NCBI RefSeq assembly: GCF_048544455.1
Contig: NC_133535.1
Coordinates: 84,630,120 to 84,694,119 of the forward strand
Source: Silene latifolia
Taxonomy: Eukaryota; Streptophyta; Magnoliopsida; Caryophyllales; Caryophyllaceae
Direction: 5' to 3'
Length of the DNA: 64,000 nt
Shown here: positions 20,515-31,420 of the stretch, in pieces
Numbering within the stretch: position 1 is the first letter of the stretch
How the letters are laid out: each line of letters opens with the position of its first letter
The notes under the pieces: model-generated
Databases searched by the model: none
Seen by the model: only the letters and a program-made list of their open reading frames with translations
Told to the model about the DNA's origin: nothing
Position numbers and translations under genes: made by a program

Positions 20515-23444
20515 TGTGGACATGGGCCACGTCTCGGTCTGTGGATTTGGGGGTCCACCTACCGGTCCATAGTCACGGGCCACCTGCACGCCAAGCCAAT
20601 CTGTGGACATGCAGCGGTCTAGAAGGCCACGCCCGGCGGCGTAAAAATGCTTTCGACCGGATCGCTTTAGATCGGTCGGTTTCGTCTCGGTAAAGGTCTC
20701 GAAACGATTTGAGATGTTCGGAGTCGCCACCAAACATTTGTGGGATGCTTGGAACCCGTTCGAATCCACTTTATACCTAGGTCAACCAAGGCAAAAATCG
20801 GTGTTTGACATAGGCACTAAAGATAAGGACTCGTCCCCCTTTTAGCATTCTATGCCTAAAATGACTCTCGTACGCCCTGGATAAGGCCATCCACTATCCA
20901 AAGGTTCTGAGTAAGGGGTGAGGGTACGTATTGGGAAGCCCTTTAATCGGACACCCAATCCCGCCCGCGTTAGCGGCCTCTACTGGTCGATCGTGGTTGT
21001 TTAAGTGCAAGAGTTGATAAAACGGTGTAAATGCATGAATGCATCCAAACGTTTAACCTAACATGTGAGCTTTCTAAGTCGGTTTGTTAATCCAAATATC
21101 AAGCATAAGATGTCAAGTTGGATTTAGATTGATTTGCCTGTGAGAACGGAAATTAAACATCCATTTACCAAATTCGGGTTATGATGCTTAACACGATCCA
21201 TTTATTGAAAAAGGGTGTCAAGTGACAAAGTGTAAAAAACGTAAGCTTGTCAATCTGATCCGTCATGTATTCGGATTAACCGTAATCGGGATCGTCCTAG
21301 ACAAGTGCTAAAAACGAGGCAGAACAGTGCTAGGCAACCTCTTTGGGGCGCGAGCCTATTGGTGATAGAAGGGGCTCTGCCCAGGTTTTGAAATATGAAA
21401 GCAGAGGGCCTCTTGGGGCGCGAGCCATGGGGCGTACCAAGGGGCGTCTCCTGGTTGTTAAAAAGGTTGTTTAAAACCGTTTTTTGTGATTAATGATTTG
21501 CAAGTATGATTTGCATGATTCGGAATAATTACTATTATATTAGTAATATTCGTTGTCGGACTTGCATTTTTGAAAAGCATAATAAAATGGTAAGAGGAAA
21601 ATGTTTGATTTGAACTAATTATGTTAAGTTCAATTATTTGTAATAAGTCAAGTTTGTCATCGTACTCGGATTAAACCGACATGGTATAAAGAACCAAGGA
21701 TGATTATGAATTATGACTAATATGTTTGTAAATGTAAACAAATAAGAAAAATGGTAAATAAAATAAAAGGGGGTTAAAATACCCATTAAAATGTAATTAA
21801 CCAATAATATCATCGAGTCACGGAATAAACCGTCATGGTATAAAAAACCAAGGATGATTTTTATAATGGTCAAAATATGTTTATCATAAAAATGAATTAA
21901 AATGGTAAATAAAGAAAATGATTTCTTTTAAAATGTAATTAACCAATTAATATCACCGAGTCACGGATTTAACCGTCATGGTATATGGAACCAAGGTTGA
22001 TTATGATTTATGGTTAAAAAATTTGTTATAGAAATGGTTTGAAACATTCGAAATGGTAAAAACCGTAAAAGGAAAGAAGTAAAAATAAAAGAAAGTGTTG
22101 AAGGAAAGACGAACTCAAACACGTTTGAGTCGACTTGGGCACCCCATTGAGGCGCGAGCCACCTTGCACAATAAGGGGCTTCTGCCTCAGGCCAAAACTC
22201 AGTTTTGGCTCGTCTAACCTAAATTTGAATCGTGTTATGCATCGTTCGTGCTTATAGACTCATAAAAACAGTAAATACATGAAATAAAGTGAGTTGCTTA
22301 CACCCTCAAACTTACGTGTATTGATATTTTGCGATGTAGACGACTTTAGAGACACGTTTTCTCGTAGCGACTACTCACGATCAAGAAGTTTAAAAAGAGT
22401 GCCTTAAAAAAGGATTTGGTTTTGAAAATATGTTAATTAAAACATGTTGATTGATTAGTTGAATTGGTCGAATGGTTCGGTCGAATGCACGGCGACGATA
22501 CCAAACAATATGTGTAAGGCTTGTGTTTACGATCGGTAGGTCGTAGACACGTGTCGATTTTGTGACTTAGGAAGTCGAGTATAGAAGTTTAAGGGAGATG
22601 TGAGGGGGCGGACGCTCGCGTGAATATTATAGTGTGTGATGGTGGGTATTTATAGAGAAATGTGAGATGGTAGGTCGGTCGATTTTTCTTGGAGGCTAAG
22701 GAGACACCCCATTGAGGCGCGAGCCACCCCGTGACTCAATGGGGTGTACTGTCCCTTTCAATTTGGACGTGGCCTATTCTCCATCCATTGTTTGGTTGGT
22801 TTGATATGTAGTATTCATATAAGATGTCGTGTAACAATATGGGCATCTAATAAGACGATTTTGGGTGTTACTTGAGGTAGGTGTTTCGTGTGCTTGACTC
22901 GGGTTTGACCCGTGTGAGTCGGGATTCGAATTTTGAGTCGGTTTTGGCTCGGTGTCGGTTTTCACTCTAATTAGGGTCATTTTAATGGAAATGACATGAT
23001 GAAAACATTAATGGCATTATTTTCGACATTCGAGATTTGGTTTGACTCGGTTTGACTCAGGTTGACTCGAGTTGCGGGTTTCTGAGTCGGTTTTGGGTCC
23101 GAAGACGGTTTTGACTCTAATTAGGGTCATTTTAATGGAAATGACATGATGAAAACATTCATGGAATTATTTTTGACATTCGAGATTTGGGTTGACTCGG
23201 GTTGACTCAGGTTGACTCGAGTTGCGGGTTTCTGAGTCGGTTTTGGGTCCGAAGACGGTTTTAACCCTAAATAGTGTTATTTTAATGCAAATGAAGTTAG
23301 AAAACTTTTGAAATCATTTTTCATATCCGAGTAGTACATTAAACCGTCTCATGTATAGCCAATCCACGCACGCATATCAAAAACACGTTATAGTCCGATC
23401 ATCATCGGGTGGTTTTTGGAAGGTGCAGATACTGGGTATCTACA
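20515..23444 (-). repeat. 5' LTR of element T (right copy)
   Basis: 2930 bp, same ends and internal blocks as 2173-5101. Minus-strand TATA box TATAAATA at 22647-22654 with the inverted repeat ACACCCCATTGAG/CTCAATGGGGTGT just upstream (about 22704-22747). Confidence 0.95.
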
Positions 23445-24188
23445 CTATGCAGTATTGACCGCCAAACAAGTGGCCAAGTTCATCCCGGACAACATCATCT
23501 GCAGATATGGGGTACCCCATGAATTCATCAGCGACCAAGGCTCCCACTTTCGGGCAGAAACACAAGCCTTGCTGGAAAAATACAAAGTCAAGCGACATCG
23601 ATCATCCCCCTATCGTCCCCAGACCAACGGAGCGGTAGAGGCAGCAAACAAAACTCTTGTTACCATCATAAAAAAGATGCCAGATAACCGCGATTGGCCG
23701 AGCAAACTCCCATTCGAACTCTGGGGATACCGAACCTCCATTCAAACACCGACAGGAGCCACACCCTTCTACCTAGCATACGGTATGGAAGCGGTTCAAC
23801 CAGTAGAGTTAGAATTCCATCTCTACGTATCCTGCTGGAGAGTCAAGTTCCTGAGGCGGAATGGACCCGTCGAAGGTTCGAACAACTCACGCTTCTAGAC
23901 GAACGATGACTCAACGCCTTGCACAACGTCCAGCTATACCAACGACGTATACAACGGGCATTCAACAAAAAAGGTCAAACCCAGAAATATCAAAGAAGAG
24001 GACTTGGTCCTCAAGTCGGTTCGAGCACCACTACCCGTCGATCCGAGGAGGAAATTCAAACCCAATTGGGCCGGGCCGTACCTGGTCAAGAAAATACTTT
24101 CGGGGGCGCAGTGAGATTGAGTGACCTAGACGGGGAGGATTTCACAAACCCGACCAACCTAGACCAACTCAAGAAATACTACCCTTGA
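23445..24188 (+). pseudogene. pol: Element H pol, second part: integrase core and C-terminus
   Basis: After the TSD the frame resumes exactly where 2172 left it. The second catalytic Asp is in EFISDQGSHF and the Glu in NGAVEAANK. Single-base shifts follow: near 23812 (one base lost in VELE), about 23975 (back and forth around NKK), and about 24100. A TGA lies at 23907-23909. The protein ends with LDQLKKYYP and TGA at 24186-24188. With the upstream stops this makes the integrase non-functional in this copy. Confidence 0.92.
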
Positions 24189-24383
24189 GACCTAGATACC
24201 AACAAACCTTACCACAGTTTTACAACTAGCGACCACAGTATCCCTTTCAAGTCAAGTTCCTTAACGCGTTCTTATTTGAAATTGCATGCTTTATCGAGTC
24301 TAAGTTGCGGCACCTTGCCACGTTTCAAACGTCCTTTGATCTGTCAAATGCAACATCCATCTGCACTCAAACAAAAACACCTA

Positions 24384-24542
24384 AACTACGAGCATGGTTT
24401 GATTTCACCTTTTTCAGGTGGATACGTAGGCAGTTCTTTCTTACACAAGAAGGATACAACCACAAAACGAAATAAATTAACAAAATATTTTGAACTACGA
24501 CCATGGTTTGATATTACCCTTTTCGGGTGGATACGTAGGCAG
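24384..24542 (+). promoter_or_regulatory. Two copies of the conserved stem-loop module in the H 3' region
   Basis: 24384-24433 has arms CACCT/AGGTG, 24493-24542 has ACCC/GGGT. Both keep ACTACGA-N-CATGGTTTGAT on the left and GGATACGTAGGCAG on the right. The same flanks surround different but paired arms in T (6894-7309). The stretch 24543-24988 has no other feature. Confidence 0.8.
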
Positions 24543-24988
24543 TCTTTTCCTACACAAGAAGTATACAACCATCCCCACATACAAAAATATCGCCCATATC
24601 AACTTCAAAAACAAAAGAAAAGGGAAAAACATTCCCTTTCCCACAAAAATACAAAAGAAAGCCTTTCTCCCTTCCCAAAAAATTCCCATTTCCCGAGTGC
24701 AATGTTTAGGATGATTCAAACCGAATTATCTTTTACAAGATGGATGGAAGAAACAAGCGTTCACAATTTCTTTTGACACAAGCAATCCTCTTATTTGATT
24801 AATAATGAGAAGGATTACAAATTTGACAACAAATAAAGCTATGCAAGTCTACAACTTGTCAAAGCTAGAGTGTCGACTAGGACATCTCACATAGTATAAC
24901 TAGCACAAAATACACAATATATAACTAATACAATATAATAAAAACTCACAACATGAATACAACATAATAAAATGGGTAATGGAGGTAT

Positions 24989-26302
24989 TCATTCTTCTAT
25001 TCTACCCTTGCCTTTTCCCTCGGCGTACATATTCCCCTTGTTCTTCTTGTTGGCCCGCCTAGCATGAACTTCCTTTTCAGAACGGATCCTCAACGGATCT
25101 ACGACAGCGACGACCTCCGGTCTTTTGTAAGACTCCATACACGGCCCAAGACGAGCCCATACACGGCCCACTACCTCTTTGGGACCTGAGCTACTCCTCT
25201 TTGGTGGGCTCATTACATCCGGGCTACCTCCATCAACAAAGTCGTCAAAGAAGGCACGGTTGGCCTTGCCAACCTCTCTATACTCAAGTGGACAACCTCG
25301 TCCTTTCGATATTTGGACCTCTCCTCCAAGGCTTTAGCTCTTGACCACTTGACATAAGCGGGAGTCACCTATGTCGTGTCAACGGGGTTTGGTACCTCCC
25401 AAATCGGCCGAGTGGCCCACCATCTTTCGAAGACCACCACAAGCTCGGAGTTTCAAAAAATGATCTCTTGGACGAGAGTAACTTGAGCGGGCACCTTTTG
25501 TTGATGCCCCATTTGCCTCATGAGCCTTTCGGGATAGATGAAGGAAGCAACTTTTAAACCCACCATCATCAAAGAACAAGAACTAGCGGCTGAAGCGGAC
25601 AACCATGTGAAGGACCTCAAGTGCCACCATGGCACCACCCACCGGATATGAGGATCTCCCACCTCCGCCAATCTCGAGATCCAATAGGCCTCGGTGGATG
25701 CAAAACTATCCGAGTACAACTTCTTCCTTATAGTAAGGTGACGGAAGGAGTAAGAAGAAGATTCGGCCGGAGGCTCTACATACCTTAGCCTATCCAATAG
25801 CCACACTTGGAGGATCCTTGGAGATCCGAACGACCATTTGCTCAATTACATGAACAAGGGTCATACTACCATAACACTTTGACCCTTCCTTCTTCAAGGC
25901 ATCGACAAAGAGGTATTCATGCACTAGGCAAAAGGCAATAGCCCTTCTCCTAGCCACCTCCGAAACATTGACTTCCAACCGGTTTGAGAAAACGTTGATA
26001 AGAGCCAATATATCCACACCATGGGGAGCAAGGAGAGAGTTCACTTGGCTCGTTGACAAGCCCAACATTGAACGAAACTTCTCTTTGTAATGCAACCGAG
26101 TCGGAGGAAGCACCGGAGTACAACCCGGCCATTCTCCAATGGCGCCCACTTCTTCGGTAAGAGGGCAAATTTCACCTTTCGGGAAAACGAAAACATGATG
26201 TTTCGAATCCCAAAACCAAGAGCATGCTTCAAGGAACGAGTTGATATTTCTCGGGAGGCGACAAATCCCTACACCAATGCCGCAACCTATTTTCGAAAGC
26301 AT
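24989..26302 (-). pseudogene. Antisense extra ORF of element H (plant-mobile-domain-like)
   Basis: Runs against the pol gene. First ATG at 26302-26300 (MLSKIG). The segment HHVFVFPKGEICPLTEEVGAIG is like the core of plant mobile domain (aminotransferase-like) proteins. The first frame continues to about 25790, then shifts by one base near 25830 into LLDRLRYVEPPAESSSYSF, ends at a stop near 25453, and degenerate sequence leads to a basic end (RRANKKNKG) with stop at 24989. Antisense extra ORFs downstream of pol are known in Tat elements such as Grande and Retand; their role is not known. A minus-strand TATA box lies about 90 bp upstream. The family match is from memory of the fold's typical sequence and is moderate. 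Confidence 0.62.
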
Positions 26303-26393
26303 CCATGAATTATTTTGTGGAAGAAGAAGAAAAGGTTTTCGTAGAGATGTTTTTCGTGTTTCGGATGATGAAACAATGAAGCACAACCGTCCC

Positions 26394-26401
26394 TATTTAT
26401 A
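26394..26401 (-). promoter_or_regulatory. Possible antisense promoter TATA box in H
   Basis: Minus-strand TATAAATA, about 92 bp before the ATG at 26302, with CpG-rich GGCGCGA-like sequence upstream (26464-26490, 26552-26575), the same motif that precedes the TATA box of the H LTRs. Confidence 0.5.
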
Positions 26402-29029
26402 CAAAATAATCAGCGTTTTTTTCCGGAAAAAAGGGGAAGCTCCCTTCCATCGCCCATGGCATCGCGCCTCTTTAGGCTGTTCCTCGGGATCCGCACCTTG
26501 ATTTGTCCCTATCAAGTTGTGTTTCTTCCTGACACCTAAATCCTCCCGCCACAGGGCTCGCGCCTCTTCGGGCATATCAGGGAATTTTTGTGTTTTCTTA
26601 CACTCACATTTCCTTGTTTTCGCGTTTTACGAAATCCGACACGGTTTCCATAGCGCAGCTTTAAACATATGGGTTTTTTTCTCTCATTTTTAGAAGGGAA
26701 GGGCTAGTCGCCCCGATCTGCGATGGATCGTTTCAATGTCAGTCGAAAATTCCGAAATTTTTTCGCTTTTTCATATTTTCCACAAAATCGAAAATTGATA
26801 ACACGACGTCAATTTTCTTCTAAAATTCAAGATCTCGCAAATCCGAGTCTTGATCTCACAAAAATCAAATCAAATACACTCGCAAAAATCTCTTTTGAAA
26901 TTCATCCGTGACGGTTTGAGTTTTGGTTTTTCGAGTTACAAATCAATTTTCAGCAAAATTCAATGCAATTTAATTCAAACACGAGTTAATTGCTCAAAAT
27001 TTCAAAAGAATTTCTTTTGAAAATCTAAACGTGACACCTTGTTACGGAATTTTCAAAATTTATTTTCGATTTCAATTTTAACTTCGAGTCATCGTGGTTA
27101 TTTTTGTTTTCATCAAATGCTTTTGCGTGTTTACGTTTATGCGTACGTGCTACCTGTTGCTTGTTTTCTACACCAAAGATGCAGGAACTAATGCAATGCA
27201 AAAAGGGAACTAGCAGCTGACCACGCTTCTCTGAAACACAACACAAAAGAGCAAAACAAAATAAACCACAATCCAAAAACACATTTATAGAAACCGCCTC
27301 ATGCAAAATACATCGACACATGTTTGATACAAACGACTGACCATACAAACAGGATCCAGTACAAGTATTTATCATACAGACACTGGCCTAAAAACAACGA
27401 ACTGGGGGCTATCCGCCATCTACCGAACTAAGCACTCCCTATCCTTCCGATCGGAAAAGAAAAGGAGCAACTTGAAAAACAAAGGACTAACAGCCGAAGC
27501 GGTGGTGGTTACCATGACCGTAATACCTCATTCCGACTCCGTGACAAAGAGGGAAACAATGCCTGGCAGATTTCGGACGACGTGACAATCAGGAATTGTG
27601 ACTCAGTGCATCACCCCGATGTTAACCCCCAATCGTCGGAATTCGGCGATGAGAAGAAGCCATGACATAAGGCGTCGCCCCGATGTTAAACCCTAATCAT
27701 CGGAATTCAGCAACGATCGAAGACGGTAACGTAGAACAATGCACCCATCTTGACCCCCAATCATCAGACGTCCGCACCTCTGCAAACAACAGCCAATGAT
27801 CGATACTTAATCAAAGGCTGGACAAAGGCCACCCGGGAGAAACACAACTCGACAAGGATAAGGAAACAACCATCTCTCCTCCTCCTAGGTCATCCTCCTC
27901 CTCTAAAGTCTCAGCAACGGACCTAGTAGGCCAAGAACACCCCTGCAATCAGGACAAAACAAAAACGTCAGCCGAAATTTCGGCATTACGACGGCACAAA
28001 ATGGACAAATAAAAAAACACATCCCTGCAAATGCAAAACAAAAACAAGGGCAAACCCGCCAAAACCCATCCAACAAAAACACTTCACAAAAAAACTGCAC
28101 AAAAAAAATCAATCGCCCTTGTTTTCAAGCAAAAGACGAGTCAAAACAACAGGCAAAAATTTTTAGAAACCATCAACACCTCAAGGTCCAAAAGGCCCGC
28201 AAAACAGCAACAAAAATTCCCGACATAACTGGGTATTTTTCACAGCTCAAAAAGGCAATTTTACGCCAATTCGAGCATAAGTAGGTCAAAAAATTCAAAA
28301 TACAACCACAACAAAGCAACGTGATTTAATCACGTCTCAAAGCGACCTAAACTACAGTTAAGGTCCATTTCAAGACAAACTGACTCAATTTGAGCTCAAA
28401 CAGACACTTATTTCATCAGACATAAGATCGTCGCAAAAGGCAATAACTCAAAATTTTGCCCACAACACCCAACTAAGGTTCAATATGGCAAAGACGGCCT
28501 TCCCCGACTACAATAAAACCTAGTGGGGCCCATAACTCAAGCAAACAAACTTGGCATTTGTGAAATAAGACAGTTTTTTCGTCTCAATCACGTTTTTTCA
28601 AGCCTAGGGAGCGGGGACAGGGACCAAAATGCAAACTAAAAGCACCCCTATACTCCTAAACAGGTTTCTAATCTAATGCAACCATGAATTTCACTCGAAA
28701 ATAGGCTAAAAAAACGCCCAATTCAATTTTCGAAAATTTAGGGCTTCGTCCTAATTCAATTAACCAGAAGACAAACAAATTCAAATGGATTTAAGAGGAT
28801 TTAAATACCTTGAGATGACATGATGATAAGGGCACGAAAACAAGCAAGAAACAAGGTCGAAAATGGCGTCTTTTTTCGGGTGTCGAAGAAGATGATGAGA
28901 ATGGGGAGCATCCCATTCTCGCGTCTTTTTACAGAAAAAAGGAAAGCTCCCTTCCTTCGCATAATTGCTCGCGCCTCATTAGGGTGTCCCCTATGCATTC
29001 AGCGGAATTTTGGGCTTTGGCCCAATTCC
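26402..29029. other. Non-coding H 3' region
   Basis: No gene supported. It contains GCGCGAGCC-type motifs (26464-26480, 26556-26570, 28964-28985), an imperfect repeat of about 75 bp around CCCCGATGTTAACCCCCAATC (27600-27775, two to three copies), and a block at 28918-28990 that resembles 26418-26490 (AAGCTCCCTTCC then GCGCCTC). Confidence 0.65.
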
Positions 29030-29377
29030 CCACACTATTTTCATAAATTTCAACGACGACATTAAAACCCGTCATTTTTCAAATACAAAAACTAAAATAG
29101 TGAGATTCAAATTCACTATTTTCACAAATTTCAACGACGACATTAAAAACTGTCATTTTTCAAATACAAAACAAAATAGTGAAGTTCAAATTCGCTATTT
29201 TCACAAAATTTCAACGACGGCATTAAAACCCATCATTTTTCTAATACAAAAACAAAATAGTGAGATTCAAATTCACTATTTTCACAAAATTTCAACGACG
29301 GCAATAAAAACCGTCATTTTTCAAATACAAAAACGAAACGGTGAAATTCAAATTCGCTATTTCCACAAAATTTCAGC

Positions 29378-29385
29378 GACGACAT
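29378..29385. repeat. Left 8-bp target-site duplication of the MITE (GACGACAT)
   Basis: GACGACAT is repeated at 29823-29830. It belongs to the array unit, so removal of the insert rebuilds a normal unit. Confidence 0.8.
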
Positions 29386-29822
29386 CATTGTTGTTAAAAT
29401 CGCGATCCGCATCGTACGATCCTACGATCCAAAAAGTGGAAAACGATTCAAATCGTCGTAGAATCGTTTTGGTGGTAGGATCGGTATGGGATCGGGTTGG
29501 ATCGGATAGGATCGTGTAGGATCGATGGTAGGATCGTTCAGGATCGTAAAATGCTTATTTGTGCAATAAATTTGTGAGTTGGTTGTTCTTCTATACTTAG
29601 AACTCTAAATTAAAGATATATAATATATTGATATGATTATTAAGACTTTCATGTTATTAAATAAACTTTTTAACATTATACATCGCAAATTATACCAAAT
29701 AGTTTACATAAACTTGTTTATCCAAGCTATTTGTAGGATCTTACGATCCTACGATTCGATCCTGCGATCCGATCCTACCACCTCTCTTCGATCCAAAGTA
29801 GGATCTCGATCCTGACAACATT
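29386..29822. mobile_element. 437-bp MITE-like element, hAT-type target duplication
   Basis: Ends are imperfect inverted repeats: ATTGTTGTTAAAATCGCG on the left and, inverted, AATGTTGTCAGGATCGAG on the right. Both subterminal regions are packed with GGATCG/CGATCC runs (29401-29545 and 29731-29816) around an A/T-rich centre. It has no coding capacity. An 8-bp duplication is typical of hAT elements; the family assignment is inference. Confidence 0.78.
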
Positions 29823-30404
29823 GACGACATTAAAAACCATCATCTTTCAAAACAAGTAGCGAAATTAAAAATTTGCTATTCTCACAAAACGTTCGACGAC
29901 GGCAATAAAAACCGTTATCTTTCAACGTCGTTATTGAAAACCGTCACTCTCAAACGAGAATCAATAGTGAAGTTCAAATTCGCTGTTCCCACAACATTTT
30001 CAACGACATGTTCAAGCCTTAAACAAGCGGCATTAAAAACCGTCAAACCTTCAAAAAGGGATAGTGAAATTCTCTACCCTTTCACAAATCACAAATCGTG
30101 GGAAGACGAAATCAAATCCGTTATCCCCAAACACACGTTGAATGGCAAAATGCACATTAACCCTTTTTTACAAACTTCCAACAAACGACAATAAAAACCG
30201 TTACCTCTTTTCGAGATTTAAAATCCCCGCCAACCACCGGAGCCAGGCTCACGAGCCTATCCCTCTCCGGCACCACAAACATCCAATATAAACACTGAAA
30301 TTCCCCAACAGGATATTAGAGGCTTCCCCACGGAGCCCGCTAAATTCAAACAACTTCTCGAAATAGGCCCATCCAACGCGGCTATTTCCACACTCAATCA
30401 CATT

Positions 30405-31115
30405 CAACATGGCTGGCGAGCCTCACAACGCACACTCAACATGGCTGGCGAGCCTCACAATGCACATTCAACATGCCTGGCGAGCCTCACAACGCACATT
30501 CGATATGGCTGGCGAGCCTCACAACGCACATTCGATATGGCTGGCGAGCGTCACAACACAAACTCGACATGGCTGGCAAGCCTCACAACGCACACTCGAC
30601 ATGGCTGGCGAGCATCACAACGCACACTCGACATGGCTGGCGAGCCTCACAATGCACACTCCACATGGCTAGCGAGCCTCACAATGCACATTAGATATGC
30701 CTGGCGAGCTTCATAACGCACATTCAACATGGCTGGCGAGCCTTACAACGCACACTCGACATGGCTGGCGAGCCTCACAACGCACATTCAACATGGTTGG
30801 CGAGCCTCACAATGCACATTCGATATGGCTAGCGAGCCTCACAACGCACATTTAACATGGCTTGCGAGCCTCAAAACGCATCACATTCAATATGGCTAAC
30901 CAGCCTCAAAACGCATCACATTCAACACGGCTGATGAACCTCAAAACACATCATATTCAACGCTGTTGGCGAGGCCTTTCATATCCTCCACGCGGCTGGC
31001 GAGCCCCTTCATATCTGCAACGCGGCTGGCGAGCCCCTTCATATCCGCAACGCGGCTGGCGAGCCCCTTCATATCCACAACGTGGCTGGCGAGCCCATTC
31101 ATATCTGCAAGCGGC
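30405..31115. repeat. 32-bp tandem array (CATGGCTGGCGAGCCTCAC) in H
   Basis: Fifteen units exactly 32 bp apart from about 30411 to 30859, then irregular units of 33-37 bp to 31110 with GGCTGGCGAGCCCCTTCATA. All three + frames stay open for 70-90 codons because each unit lacks stops. A smaller version is in H2 at 50600-50900. Confidence 0.93.
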
Positions 31116-31410
31116 TGGCATATCCCGAAGATGCCTCAGGTATGATTCCTTCTTATAGTTGGCGAGCCTTTGTACGTAGTCTAACGAACTTTAAACGACC
31201 CGCACGGACCGTCGACAGACTCTAAACTGTTCCTGACGATATGTCCTTGACTCGTATCCTCGAGTCGCCTTGGCGTCGCCCTTCTTGACGGCAAGTCCTT
31301 GGCCCGAACCCTTTCGAGTTGCGTCAACGTTATTTCGGTCTCCAGGTTGTAATCTTCGATTGACCTGGGGGCTATACTTTGACTTTCGCCCTGTTCAAGC
31401 CTCAGTCATA

Positions 31411-31420
31411 GTGGGGGCTC
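31411..31420 (+). other. Polypurine tract of H
   Basis: GTGGGGGCTC directly before the LTR start TGTAGATACC. Confidence 0.8.

Larger units (their letters stand above)
2173..23444 (-). mobile_element. Element T: large non-autonomous LTR retrotransposon of the H family (TR-GAG-like)
   Basis: About 21.3 kb including the 6.2 kb insertion B. LTRs of 2929 and 2930 bp flank an internal region with a tRNA-Arg primer site next to the right LTR and a polypurine tract next to the left LTR, so the element runs on the minus strand. The only recognisable coding part is a gag-like frame. I find no protease, RT, RNase H or integrase. Most of the rest is tandem arrays. LTR and 3' region resemble those of element H, which interrupts to host T. 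Non-autonomous plant elements with only a gag domain are known as TR-GAG; T fits that description, and H-type elements are the natural source of its enzymes. The LTRs differ by scattered substitutions by eye, so the insertion is not brand new. Confidence 0.93.
29030..30230. repeat. About 82-bp tandem array in the H 3' region, split by a MITE
   Basis: Units start TTTCAACGACGNC at about 29046, 29128, 29207, 29290 and 29372, then after the insertion continue at 29823 with poorer spacing. Each unit has two short dyads: GACGGCATTAAAACCGTC-type and TAGTGAAATTCAAATTCACTA-type. The T array 8636-9055 is the inverse counterpart with shorter units. Confidence 0.85.

Noticed and set aside
27025..27375. 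116-codon minus frame rich in Cys and Phe
   Set aside because: No domain, no conserved partner elsewhere in the window, and the region is non-coding 3' spacer of H.
30409..30716. Three overlapping + frames of 73-91 codons
   Set aside because: By-products of the 32-bp array.
30405..30890. CRISPR-like array with 32-bp periodicity
   Set aside because: Units are contiguous with no unique spacers, and the context is a plant retrotransposon.
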